A stretch of DNA of 64,000 nt from SB11 sp037968475 (GTDB lineage: Bacteria > Bacteroidota > Bacteroidia > UBA8524), in assembly GCA_037968475.1 (NCBI GenBank), contig JBBKVO010000005.1:186001-250000 (forward strand), read 5' to 3'. This document shows positions 1 to 7,323 of the stretch, piece by piece. Positions within the stretch are counted from its first letter, which is position 1, and every line of letters starts with the position of its first letter. The notes beneath the pieces are model-generated. The model searched no databases and had not been told where the DNA came from. It saw only the letters and a program-made list of their open reading frames with translations. The position numbers and the translations under genes were made by a program.

Positions 1-241
1 CGTAGGTAGTCTCATCGCTACTATCGGTATCACCTGCGTCAAAATCATCTTTTGTATCCGCATCTGCCGAAAACTCAGCCTCATCCGCATCCTTCCCTGT
101 CTCCATGGCAGGATTTTCAAGTATTTCTTGCTCTACACGTTGTTCAAAATCTTGCGTGCTCAATTGCAACAGCTTGATAAATTGTATCTGCTGTGGCGAA
201 AGTTTTTGAAGGAGCTTATGTGAAAGGTTCTGTTTTAGCAT
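1..241 (-). CDS. rpoN: RNA polymerase sigma-54 factor RpoN, N-terminal part (truncated by window edge)
   Basis: Reading the minus strand from the ATG at 239-241 gives about 80 residues that begin MLKQNLSHKLLQKLSPQQIQ and continue with FIKLLQLSTQDFEQRVEQEI and LENPAMET. This is the glutamine/leucine-rich activator-interacting region I of sigma-54, whose family opens in just this way. An acidic Asp/Glu-rich linker (region II) follows and runs off the left edge, so the core-binding and promoter -24 box domains are not seen. Sigma-54 directs RNA polymerase to -24/-12 promoters and needs an AAA+ activator to open them. The gene is divergent from asnS with an 80-bp gap; a TAATTTTG element on the minus strand (270-277) could be its promoter. 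Confidence 0.93.
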   Translation of the reverse strand, partial: MLKQNLSHKLLQKLSPQQIQFIKLLQLSTQDFEQRVEQEILENPAMETGKDADEAEFSADADTKDDFDAGDTDSSDETTY

Positions 242-281
242 TTCACCGTACTATGACAAATATTTTGCCCAAAATTAGTGC

Positions 282-289
282 TATTTTTG
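282..289 (+). promoter_or_regulatory. Bacteroidota-type -7 element upstream of asnS
   Basis: TATTTTTG matches the TAnnTTTG consensus of Bacteroidota primary-sigma promoters and lies 33 bp upstream of the asnS ATG. No convincing TTTG sits 19-20 bp further upstream, so the assignment is tentative. Confidence 0.4.
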
Positions 290-321
290 CCAAAGTAGAA
301 ACGACGTAGTTTAAAAATAGA

Positions 322-1836
322 ATGTATATTAAAGATTTAAGTGCCCACCAAGGGCAAGAAGTTACCTTAAAGGGATGGGTGGCTAACAAGCGAGAAGGCA
401 AAGACCTAGTGTTTGTAATACTTCGCGATGGTACAGGCTTGTGCCAATGTGTAGTGAGTGCAGAAACCGTAAACGAAATTATTTTTGAAAATGCGCGCAC
501 ACTTACCTTAGAAAGTTCTTTAGAAATAACTGGGAAGGTGGTGCAGGACGAACGCCAGATTGGAGGGTTTGAGATACAGGTGAGTGGCCTAAATATTATA
601 CAGATTACGCAAGACTACCCTATTGCTAAGAAAGAACACGGGGTAGAGTTTTTGATGGATAAACGCCATTTGTGGTTGCGCAGCAACCGCCAATGGGCTA
701 TAATGAAAATACGCAACCAAATTATATTTTCGATACACAGCTTCTTTCAGCGTAATGATTTTGTACAAATGGATGCGCCTTTGTTTACGGCCAATGCCAG
801 TGAAGGTACAAGCAACTTGTTTGAGACTGATTTTTTTGGCGAGCCTGCCTACCTATCGCAAAGCGGACAGCTGTACGGTGAGGCAATGGCAATGGCCATG
901 GGCAAAATATATACGTTTGGCCCAACTTTTAGGGCTGAAAAATCGAGAACCCGTCGCCACCTTGCCGAGTTTTGGATGATTGAGCCTGAAATGGCTTTTT
1001 ACGATATTTTTATGAATATGGATCTTATAGAAGATTTTTTAAGAACCATAGTTACTGATGTATTGGCCAACTGCAAAACCGAATTGGAAATGGTGGGCAG
1101 AGACACTGCTGTATTAGAAAATATTGTAAAACCTTTCCCTCGTTTAACCTATGATGAAGCCGTGCGCATAATTAAGGGCGAACAAGATGTTAACGGGCAG
1201 AATAGTATTAAAACACTTGAAGTTGATTTGGCAAAAACAGAAGCCAGTATGGCTGAGGTGAATGCTGAAATTGCCGAGCGTGAAGAGAAACTAAAAACAC
1301 CCGGAATGAAAAAGGGCGAAATTGGTTTTAACCAAAACAAAGTAGATTCGCTGAAAAACGAGTTGAAAGATTTGGAAGAAGATTTGCGCAATATACCCCA
1401 GTGGATAGCCAGTGCTAAAAACTTTGAGTATGGCAACGATTTTGGCGGTAGCGATGAAACGGTGATTACCCGTTTGTTTGATGTACCTATTATGGTATAT
1501 AACTGGCCACATGAGGTGAAAGCCTTTTACCTGAAACGCGACCCTGACAACGAACGTTTTGCACGTGGTGTTGATGTGCTTGCGCCTGAAGGCTATGGCG
1601 AGATTGTTGGTGGCGGTGAACGTGAAACGGATTTAGAATTATTAACTGCTAAAATAGAAGAGCACCAATTGCCTATGGAGGCTTTTGAGTGGTATTTAGA
1701 CCTTCGCCGTTATGGTAGTGTGCCCCATGCAGGTTTTGGTTTGGGACTTGAGCGTATTGTAACTTGGGTGTGCAAATTGCCTCACGTACGCGAAAGTATT
1801 CCTTTCCCTAGAATGTATGGAAACTTGATGCCGTAA
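322..1836 (+). CDS. asnS: Asparaginyl-tRNA synthetase with an inserted coiled coil
   Basis: Class II aminoacyl-tRNA synthetase that charges tRNA-Asn with asparagine in the cytoplasm. Residues 1-100 form the OB-fold anticodon-binding domain (GWVANKREGKDLVFVILRDG). Motif 2 is FRAEKSRTRRHLAEFWMIEPE-like at about 203-222, and motif 3 is GFGLGLERIV near 472-481. The protein ends with the family signature IPFPRMYG. At 504 residues it is longer than the usual 460-480 because of about 75 residues, roughly 290-366, that are rich in Glu, Lys and Leu and look like an antiparallel coiled coil between motifs 2 and 3. The catalytic motifs are intact, so the enzyme should be functional. It stands alone on plus, divergent from rpoN, with its own terminator downstream. 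Confidence 0.97.
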   Translation: MYIKDLSAHQGQEVTLKGWVANKREGKDLVFVILRDGTGLCQCVVSAETVNEIIFENARTLTLESSLEITGKVVQDERQIGGFEIQVSGLNIIQITQDYPIAKKEHGVEFLMDKRHLWLRSNRQWAIMKIRNQIIFSIHSFFQRNDFVQMDAPLFTANASEGTSNLFETDFFGEPAYLSQSGQLYGEAMAMAMGKIYTFGPTFRAEKSRTRRHLAEFWMIEPEMAFYDIFMNMDLIEDFLRTIVTDVLANCKTELEMVGRDTAVLENIVKPFPRLTYDEAVRIIKGEQDVNGQNSIKTLEVDLAKTEASMAEVNAEIAEREEKLKTPGMKKGEIGFNQNKVDSLKNELKDLEEDLRNIPQWIASAKNFEYGNDFGGSDETVITRLFDVPIMVYNWPHEVKAFYLKRDPDNERFARGVDVLAPEGYGEIVGGGERETDLELLTAKIEEHQLPMEAFEWYLDLRRYGSVPHAGFGLGLERIVTWVCKLPHVRESIPFPRMYGNLMP

Positions 1837-1860
1837 AAAAATAAACTAATATTAATTAAA

Positions 1861-1893
1861 TAGCTCAAACAATTTTGTTTGGGCTATTTTTTT
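1861..1893 (+). terminator. Rho-independent terminator of asnS
   Basis: A 10-bp stem (TAGCTCAAAC / GTTTGGGCTA, one G-U pair) with a 6-nt loop is followed by a run of eight T residues, 25 bp after the asnS stop codon. Confidence 0.85.
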
Positions 1894-1916
1894 TACAAAT
1901 CAATAAGGAGTTTATA

Positions 1917-1924
1917 TATATTTG
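1917..1924 (+). promoter_or_regulatory. Candidate promoter firing into the inverted-repeat cassette
   Basis: TATATTTG matches TAnnTTTG and lies just outside the left inverted repeat (1941-1961), pointing inward toward the methyltransferase start at 1965. No clear -33 element is seen. Its place outside the repeats means that it would drive whichever gene occupies the left position. Confidence 0.42.
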
Positions 1925-1940
1925 TTCTAACTGTCAATAA

Positions 1941-1961
1941 AGGATAACTAAATATTAACAT
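1941..1961 (+). repeat. Left arm of a perfect 21-bp inverted repeat (IR-L)
   Basis: The 21-bp sequence starting AGGATAACTA and ending ATTAACAT is the exact reverse complement of 3698-3718. It ends 3 bp before the methyltransferase start codon, so it forms that gene's leader. Four further bases outside the 21 bp (AATA) also match across one mismatch. Confidence 0.9.
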
Positions 1962-1964
1962 CGT

Positions 1965-2708
1965 ATGGATGAGATTAACGCCGCATTCGTAAGGAAAAGG
2001 TACAATGAAATTAATGAAATATGGTCTGAAGATGATAAATGGCATTATAAAACCTTTAAACAAATCAGAAAATTTATTGATGGTATCTTTGAAAAGAGTA
2101 TAACTCAAAAGCAAGTAATATTAAATGCCGGATCAGGAGGTAACTCATATGGGTTCGATGAAGAAATGTTAACTAATATTGATGTTGCGGAATCAAAAAA
2201 TTATCACTATAAAAATTTCATACAATCAAGCATTGAAAAGATACCAATTGAAAATAAACAATTCGACGCAATAATTTGTGTTGGGAGTGTTTTAAATTAT
2301 TGTGACCCAATAAAAGTATTGAATGAATTTAATCGACTATTAACTTTAAATGGTAAAATGGTTTTAGAATTCGAGTCTAGTAATACATTTGAATTGCTTG
2401 GCACAGAAAACTTCAATAAACGTGTTGTATTAGCAAAAACCTTTTATGCTGGAAATCAAGAGATAATTTGGTACTATTCAGAAGACTATATAAGGGAAGT
2501 GTTAACCTTACTTGATTTAAAGGTTACTAAATATAAAAGATGGCATATTCTTTCCCCCTTAATAAACAGAATAATAAAGTCGCCTAACATTTCCTCTTAC
2601 TTTAGCAATGTTGATTTTATATTTAGGCGAATACCTTACATAAATAGATTATGTTCAAATGTTATTTTTTTGATTGAAAGAAATAACACTACAAAAATTT
2701 TTTTATAA
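1965..2708 (+). CDS. Class I SAM-dependent methyltransferase
   Basis: A 247-residue protein with a Rossmann-type methyltransferase core. Motif I is VILNAGSGGNSYGF (about 51-64), followed by an acidic strand end (NIDVA), motif IV FDAIICVGSVLNYCDP (about 100-115) and the post-motif helix VLNEFNRLLTLNGKMVLEFE. These fit a Methyltransf_11/25-like small-molecule or glycan methyltransferase; the substrate cannot be told. The basic, hydrophobic C-terminal 60 residues have no recognised domain. The gene is markedly AT-rich compared with asnS. Its start lies directly against IR-L, and its 3' end overlaps the convergent gene by 20 bp. Together with that gene it fills the segment between the inverted repeats, which suggests an acquired, possibly invertible module. 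Confidence 0.8.
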   Translation: MDEINAAFVRKRYNEINEIWSEDDKWHYKTFKQIRKFIDGIFEKSITQKQVILNAGSGGNSYGFDEEMLTNIDVAESKNYHYKNFIQSSIEKIPIENKQFDAIICVGSVLNYCDPIKVLNEFNRLLTLNGKMVLEFESSNTFELLGTENFNKRVVLAKTFYAGNQEIIWYYSEDYIREVLTLLDLKVTKYKRWHILSPLINRIIKSPNISSYFSNVDFIFRRIPYINRLCSNVIFLIERNNTTKIFL

Positions 2709-3699
2709 TGTTTTCAATCAAATTGGTCATTGATTCGGTTTTGCCTTCTCTTATAACATAGATCAATAAGAAAACTGAAATAAAGGATCCAATAAATACA
2801 TTAGTTTGTGCTGAAGTATCCATGTTAAAATATTTTTTTGCAACTAAATGTATCAAAGAAAATAAAACAATAAACACGGAAAATAATATAGCAACAGCAG
2901 CCCCTTTGGCGAATATTTTTAAATTATTTTTTTTATTAAGTATAGCTCCCTTTTCATACAAATGTTGATAGCCATTTATTTCAATTGTTATCTTTTTTTC
3001 TAAACTCTTTAAAATAAAATGTTTTAAAGAGTTTAAATTATTCATATAATCCGCTTGCTCTTTGCTATCAAAAAAATCATGGTACCATCTATAATAATGT
3101 CTAAAGTAAATAGTGTCTATGAAACTGAGAAATGTTTCTTTTTTAAGTTCTTTGATAGCGCTTTTTGTATACACCATTAATATACAAGGTAATTGACTTT
3201 CAGTGTTTATCTTCCCTAACATTGGCTGATAATATAAAGACTTTAGCACACCAAACCCAGCCATTTTGAGCAGCCTAATTAGGCTCTTAGATTCATTGTT
3301 TGGCTCTAATTTATTTATTAAATAACCAACTTCTCCAATGATATAATTATAGCTGATTCCTTCATCTTCGAGAAAACATTTAATAAACTCCAGTAACTCG
3401 TAAAACGTATTATTCTTGCGATGTAATTCGTCAATAACAATATAGTCAAAGAATAAGATATTATGGGAACAAAAATAAACAAACTGAGTAAAACCAATAA
3501 GAGTGTTGTTTGAATAGAACCCAAATAGGTATAATTTATCCCCTTCAAACTTTTTATTATAATGATCAAGCCAAAAAAGTATTTCATTAGTGTCTGTCCT
3601 TTGAATCGGCTGGATGTTCTTTGTGTAAATCTGTAATGCTATGGCAATATCCTTATCTTTTGAAGTCCTGAATAGCCTTAGTTCATATGAAGATTTCAT
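2689..3699 (-). CDS. Acetyltransferase-like protein with two C-terminal membrane helices
   Basis: 336 residues. The first 180 or so resemble a GNAT fold: an N-terminal LRLFRTSKDKDIAIALQIY strand-helix, then YLFGFYSNNTLIGFTQFVYF and FDYIVIDELHRKNNTFYELL, which correspond to the central strands and the helix that bind acetyl-CoA in the family. The canonical Q/RxxGxG/A loop is replaced by HRKNNTF, so activity is uncertain. Two transmembrane helices follow near residues 265-288 and 300-320, leaving a short basic tail. It is convergent with the methyltransferase (20-bp overlap). The AT of its ATG lies inside IR-R. It runs in the same direction as the recombinase just upstream and could be read from that promoter. 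AT-rich. I do not recognise a named family for the whole protein. Confidence 0.6.
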   Translation of the reverse strand: MKSSYELRLFRTSKDKDIAIALQIYTKNIQPIQRTDTNEILFWLDHYNKKFEGDKLYLFGFYSNNTLIGFTQFVYFCSHNILFFDYIVIDELHRKNNTFYELLEFIKCFLEDEGISYNYIIGEVGYLINKLEPNNESKSLIRLLKMAGFGVLKSLYYQPMLGKINTESQLPCILMVYTKSAIKELKKETFLSFIDTIYFRHYYRWYHDFFDSKEQADYMNNLNSLKHFILKSLEKKITIEINGYQHLYEKGAILNKKNNLKIFAKGAAVAILFSVFIVLFSLIHLVAKKYFNMDTSAQTNVFIGSFISVFLLIYVIREGKTESMTNLIENIIKKFL

Positions 3700-3718
3700 G
3701 TTAATATTTAGTTATCCT
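3698..3718 (-). repeat. Right arm of the perfect 21-bp inverted repeat (IR-R)
   Basis: Exact reverse complement of 1941-1961. It covers the start codon region of the 3699 gene and ends 8 bp from the recombinase stop codon at 3727. The two arms enclose exactly two convergent genes. Confidence 0.9.
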
Positions 3719-3726
3719 GTATTCGA

Positions 3727-4691
3727 TTAACCAATATTTAAGCTAAATCCTGATCTAGGATGTTTCGTTTCAAGTATCTCTTGTTGTTTTTGTTTATTGA
3801 CATGGGTGTATATTTGTGTGGTCATAATAGAACTATGTCCAAGCAAATGCTGGATATATTTTATATCAACATCCTTTTCCAGTAATAGTGTAGCAAAAGT
3901 GTGTCTAAAAACATGAGGGGTAATATTTCGTTCTATCCCAACACGTTTACTAATATCCTTAACTAAGAATCTTACAGATTGCGCTGATAGTGGCTTCTTA
4001 AACCTATTTATCAGAAATGCTCCCGATGTAGCAATGTCATTTTTGAATAGTTCATAATATTCTTCTAAGGTTGATATCGTTTCTTTTTCGCATACTTGAA
4101 TTACACGCTCTTTTCCCCCTTTCCCAAAAAGTTTTAAAGTCCAATTAACAAAATCAATATCATTTGTTCTGAGTTGGCATAACTCAGAAACTCTTGCCCC
4201 CGTTGCAAAGAGCAATTCAATAACAGCAAGATTTCTTATTTTTTCTTTGTAGGTATATGATGATTTGTCCTCAATATTTTGTACATCATCATAAGCGAAT
4301 TTTAAAATGTTTCTTACCTCATTCACTACCATAACTTTAGGAAGGATTAGAGGTTCTTTAATCTTTATACTCATCTTCCTAAATGGATTTGTTTGAAGAA
4401 TATCCTCAAACTCTAAATAGTTGAACATGGCTTTGACTGATGCTATTTTACGTTTTATCGTTTTAGGCTTAGCTCCAGAAATCTGTTGTAGGTATTCGCG
4501 TAAGATAGATTTGTCTACAAGTAATATGTCGATTTCAACGTGTTGTAATTCACAAAAAATAACCAATTGTTTAAGATCAATTTTATAAGATTTTATAGTT
4601 TTGGGCTTAACGATTTTTCGAATTTACAGTGAAAAATAAAACTATTAATACACTTTTGTAGTGTATAAGGAATGTCTTGTGTGATTTCCAT
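3727..4691 (-). CDS. XerC/XerD-like tyrosine recombinase, split by a -1 frameshift
   Basis: The uninterrupted frame runs 3727-4623 and carries the whole catalytic domain: Arg in ATGARVSEL, Lys in GKGGKERV, HxxR in HVFRHTFA, the second His in LGHSSIMTT and the Tyr nucleophile in IYTHV. No ATG opens this frame; the first usable codon is TTG at 4566. A second short frame, from the ATG at 4691 to the TAA at 4593, encodes 32 residues ending FEKSLSPKL. Joining it to the main frame by a -1 shift gives SLSPKTIKSYKIDLKQL, the conserved start of the core-binding domain, and a protein of about 321 residues, the normal family size. So the gene is either recoded, inactivated by one missing A, or misassembled. 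It adjoins IR-R and probably acts on the repeats. Downstream genes could be co-transcribed. Confidence 0.85.
4599..4605 (-). other. CCCAAAA heptamer at the recombinase frameshift
   Basis: Read on the minus strand, C CCA AAA fits the X XXY YYZ pattern of -1 slippery sites. It lies exactly where the upstream frame (SPK then L and stop) must change to the recombinase frame (PKTIKSY). A missing A in the four-A run would look the same. Confidence 0.5.
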
Positions 4692-4838
4692 ATTTCATGG
4701 AATAATACATAAAATAATAATATTTCAGGAAAGTATTTATACATAACAAAAGCATTCTTCAGATATCCACTCAAGAAGCAACGCTAACATTTGTCAATGT
4801 GATTTAATCAAAGTATTTGTATTCAGGGGGTTGAATAT

Positions 4839-4870
4839 AAAAAAAAGCGCGACCCTTTGGGTCGCGCTTT
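4839..4870 (-). terminator. Rho-independent terminator of the secreted-protein array
   Basis: A perfect 12-bp GC-rich stem (AAAGCGCGACCC / GGGTCGCGCTTT, arms 4844-4855 and 4859-4870) has a 3-nt loop and is followed on the minus strand by a T-run. It lies 30 bp downstream of the last array gene. Confidence 0.88.
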
Positions 4871-4900
4871 CTATTTAATCTAATGTATCTTATTTAAAAT

Positions 4901-5278
4901 TTAACACGGAATATCTAGGATATAGTCAATACCATTAAAGTGTAAATGAAAATTGACAATTGTGCCATCGCACTTTGTATAAGAGTACATAAATGGGAGA
5001 CCAGTAACTGGCACAGTTACATTAACTGGCGCAGGGGGAAGGCAAGTGTTGTCTATAAAGTTAATGGTGATAGACAATAGCGGGCAACCAGGGCTGTATG
5101 GGTTGATTGATGAACTCATACCGGCTGTACCTGTTGCTACTGATGGGCATGGTGCAGCAAAATTGAACGTAATGTTCATGTTAGACATTGAATTATTGTT
5201 CACAAGAATGTTCTGTCCAAAAGCTTGTTGCCCGGCAACAAACAATAATGATAGGATTAGTAATTTTAGAGCTTTCAT
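4901..5278 (-). CDS. Small secreted protein, array copy 1
   Basis: 125 residues with a clear Sec signal peptide (MKALKLLILSLLFVAGQQAFGQ). The mature part, about 103 residues, is rich in Asn, Ser, Pro and Thr. It shares with its neighbours NNNSMSNMNITFNF, PCPSVAT, a PYSPGCPLLSITINFIDNTC segment, YSYTKCDGTI, HFNGIDY and a terminal IPC. The five spaced cysteines suggest disulphides after export. I do not recognise the family. An 18-codon upstream extension (to 5332) exists, but the signal peptide fixes the start at 5278, where all copies agree. It is the last gene before the strong terminator at 4839-4870. Confidence 0.8.
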   Translation of the reverse strand: MKALKLLILSLLFVAGQQAFGQNILVNNNSMSNMNITFNFAAPCPSVATGTAGMSSSINPYSPGCPLLSITINFIDNTCLPPAPVNVTVPVTGLPFMYSYTKCDGTIVNFHLHFNGIDYILDIPC

Positions 5279-5322
5279 AAATAATGATTGGTTTGTTTTT
5301 AAATGATTTATTTGATTTAAAC

Positions 5323-5347
5323 TTAACAACACTTTTTGTGCTGTTAA
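5323..5347. repeat. Intergenic palindrome of the array, copy 1
   Basis: TTAACAACAC / GTGCTGTTAA around a 5-nt loop (one mismatch). It sits 45 bp upstream of the start at 5278 and 26 bp after the stop of the preceding gene. Confidence 0.7.
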
Positions 5348-5372
5348 ATATTTTTGTATTGATAATAGAAAT

Positions 5373-5750
5373 TTAGCAAGGGATGTCTAACGTATAATCA
5401 ACCCCATTAAAGTTTAAAATAAAGTTAAGAATTGTGCCATCACATCTGGTGTAAGAATACATCATAGGTAAGCCTGTAACAGGTACTGTTACTGAAACCA
5501 AAGCTGGAGGGTTACAAGTGTTGTCGATGAAGTTAATTCTGATAGACAATAGTGGGCAACCTGGGCTGTATGGGGTGCTTGATGAACTCATACTGGCGGT
5601 ACTTGTCTTTACCGATGGGCATGGTGGAGCAAAATTGAACGTAATGTTCATGTTAGACATTGAATTATTGTTCACAATAATGTTTTGTCCATAAGCTTGT
5701 TGCCCGGCAACAAACAATAATGATAGGATTAGTAATTTTAGAGCTTTCAT
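5373..5750 (-). CDS. Small secreted protein, array copy 2
   Basis: 125-residue paralogue of copy 1, with an almost identical signal peptide ending QQAYGQ and the same cysteine pattern (PPCPSV, GCPLLSI, DNTCNPP, TRCDGTI, DIPC). Differences from copies 1 and 3 cluster in the middle (KTSTASMSSSSTPY). The leader DNA upstream of the start is nearly the same as that of copy 1, so gene and leader were duplicated together. Function unknown; export to periplasm or medium is inferred from the signal peptide. No T9SS C-terminal domain is present, so a route beyond the periplasm is not evident. Confidence 0.8.
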   Translation of the reverse strand: MKALKLLILSLLFVAGQQAYGQNIIVNNNSMSNMNITFNFAPPCPSVKTSTASMSSSSTPYSPGCPLLSIRINFIDNTCNPPALVSVTVPVTGLPMMYSYTRCDGTILNFILNFNGVDYTLDIPC

Positions 5751-5794
5751 AAATAATGATTGGTTTGTTTTTAAATGATTTATTTGATTTAAAT

Positions 5795-5819
5795 TTAACA
5801 GCACTTTTTGTGCAGTTAA
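5795..5819. repeat. Intergenic palindrome of the array, copy 2
   Basis: TTAACAGCAC / GTGCAGTTAA around a 5-nt loop (one mismatch), in the same relative position as the other copies. Confidence 0.7.
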
Positions 5820-5844
5820 ATATTTTTGTATTGATAATAGAAAT

Positions 5845-6222
5845 TTAGCAAGGGATGTCTAACGTAAAATCAACCCCATTAAAGTTTAAAATAAAGTTAA
5901 GAATTGTGCCATCACATCTGGTGTAAGAATACATCATAGGGAAGCCGCCAACAGGGTATGTGACTGAAACCGGCGCTGGAGGGTTACAAGTGTTGTCGAT
6001 GAAGTTAATGGTGATTGAGAATAGTGGGCAAGCAGGGTTGTATGGGTTGCTTGATGAACTCATACTGGCGGTACTTGTTGCTACTGGTGGGCATGGTGGA
6101 CCAAAATTGAACGTAATGTTCATGTTTGACATTGAATTATTGTTCACAATAATGTTTTGTCCAAAAGCTTGTTGCCCGGCAACAAACAATAATGATAGGA
6201 TTAGTAATTTCAGAGCTTTCAT
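5845..6222 (-). CDS. Small secreted protein, array copy 3
   Basis: 125 residues, with signal peptide MKALKLLILSLLFVAGQQAF and a mature domain closest to copy 2: the last 30 residues differ mainly in DYTLDIPC versus DFTLDIPC. Two substitutions stand out, PPCPPV for PPCPSV and SVTYPVGGFP for SVTVPVTGLP. The strong DNA identity to copy 2 over the 3' half suggests recent duplication or gene conversion. Function not recognised. Confidence 0.8.
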   Translation of the reverse strand: MKALKLLILSLLFVAGQQAFGQNIIVNNNSMSNMNITFNFGPPCPPVATSTASMSSSSNPYNPACPLFSITINFIDNTCNPPAPVSVTYPVGGFPMMYSYTRCDGTILNFILNFNGVDFTLDIPC

Positions 6223-6258
6223 AAATAATAATTGATTCTTTTAATGATTTATTTGATT

Positions 6259-6293
6259 AATACTTAACAGCACAAAAAGTGCTGTTAAGTATT
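6259..6293. repeat. Intergenic palindrome of the array, copy 3 (perfect 15-bp stem)
   Basis: AATACTTAACAGCAC and its exact reverse complement flank a 5-nt A loop. This is the best-preserved copy of the array palindrome. It has no T-run on the minus strand, which argues against a simple terminator. Confidence 0.75.
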
Positions 6294-6313
6294 TTTGTAT
6301 TGATAATAGAAAT

Positions 6314-6691
6314 TTAGCAAGGGATGTCAAGCATATAATCTATTCCATTATAGTGTAAAATGAAGTTGAGAATTGTGCCATCACATTTGGTGTAAGAATA
6401 CATCATTGGGTAGCCTGTAACAGGGACTGTAACAGAAACCAAAACGGGGGGATGACAAGAGTTATCGATAAAATTAATTGTGATTGACAATAGTGTGCAA
6501 GCAGGTTTGTATGGATTACTTGATGAACTCATACTGGCTGTACTTGTTGCTACTGATGGGCATGGCGCAGCAAAATTGAACGTAATGTTCATGTTTGACA
6601 TTGAATTATTGTTCACAATAATGTTTTGTCCAAAAGCTTGTTGCCCGGCAACAAACAATAATGATAGGATTAATAGTTTTAGAGCTTTCAT
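6314..6691 (-). CDS. Small secreted protein, array copy 4
   Basis: 125 residues, same signal peptide and cysteine spacing (APCPSV, ACTLLSI, DNSCHPP, TKCDGTI, DIPC). It differs most from copies 1-3 around YKPACTLLSITINFIDNSCH. It is the first of the four closely related copies in transcription order. A longer 214-bp gap with a large hairpin (6822-6863) separates it from copy 5, so it probably has its own promoter. Function unknown. Confidence 0.8.
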   Translation of the reverse strand: MKALKLLILSLLFVAGQQAFGQNIIVNNNSMSNMNITFNFAAPCPSVATSTASMSSSSNPYKPACTLLSITINFIDNSCHPPVLVSVTVPVTGYPMMYSYTKCDGTILNFILHYNGIDYMLDIPC

Positions 6692-6731
6692 AAATAATAA
6701 TTGGTTTTTAATTGATAAATTAGGGTTGAAC

Positions 6732-6758
6732 TTAACAGCGGTAGGTTTGTGCTGTTAA
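6732..6758. repeat. Intergenic palindrome of the array, copy 4
   Basis: TTAACAGC / GCTGTTAA with an 11-nt loop. The arms match the other array palindromes, but the loop (GGTAGG type) is shared only with copy 5. Confidence 0.7.
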
Positions 6759-6821
6759 ATATTTATGCTTGATTTTACTCTCGGTGTGAACCTTAAAATG
6801 GTATTAAGGTTTTTAGTACAC

Positions 6822-6863
6822 AATACTTTACACATTATGTATATTACTAATGTGTAAAGTATT
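6822..6863. repeat. Perfect 16-bp inverted repeat between array copies 4 and 5
   Basis: AATACTTTACACATTA and its reverse complement flank a 10-nt loop. Further out, TTTTACTC and GAGTAAAA (near 6774 and 6866) are also complementary. A degenerate version of the same block occurs in the next gap (about 7418-7470). Confidence 0.75.
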
Positions 6864-6905
6864 TTCGAGTAAAATGAAGGGTAGTTATTAATGTTTTGGT
6901 ATAGG

Positions 6906-7283
6906 CTATATAATATCTACTATATAATCTATGCCATTAAAATACACCCTAAAATTTATTATTGTGCCATTGCATAATACATACCTGTAATATGTTGGAT
7001 TTGTAGTGAAAGGAATACCAATATTAACAGGTTGCGGAGTCGAACAGGTAATGTCAGTAAAAGACACTTTTAGTAAAACAAGCGGACACGGCGCAGGATA
7101 CGGTGTTGCTGTTGATGATAAAGGTGGAGTATTTGTAAAAACAGGGCCACCGCAACCGCCAAAATCAAAGACGATGTTAAAACCAGTTGTAGGGTTGTTG
7201 TTGTTTACGATGACATTTTGAGCAATTGCTTGTTGCCCTGCAACAAACAATAATGATAGAACAAGTAATTTTAGAGCTTTCAT
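6906..7283 (-). CDS. Small secreted protein, array copy 5 (divergent subtype)
   Basis: 125 residues with the same signal peptide but a different mature subtype: NNNNPTTGFNIVFDFGGCGG, PCPLVLLKVSFTDITCSTPQ, YRYVLCNGTI, YFNGIDYIVDII. It keeps the positions of four cysteines and the C-terminal NGIDY motif but lacks the final Cys. It is therefore an older paralogue that shares the architecture of copies 1-4. Its leader DNA is close to that of copy 4, while the gene body resembles copy 6. Function not recognised. Confidence 0.8.
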   Translation of the reverse strand: MKALKLLVLSLLFVAGQQAIAQNVIVNNNNPTTGFNIVFDFGGCGGPVFTNTPPLSSTATPYPAPCPLVLLKVSFTDITCSTPQPVNIGIPFTTNPTYYRYVLCNGTIINFRVYFNGIDYIVDII

Positions 7284-7323
7284 AAATAATGATTGGTTTT
7301 TAATTGATAAATTAGGGTTGAAC

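Noticed and set aside
5046..6758. Plus-strand ORFs of 86-92 residues within the array.
   Set aside because: They are antisense to the signal-peptide and mature-domain codons of the array genes and repeat only because these genes repeat.
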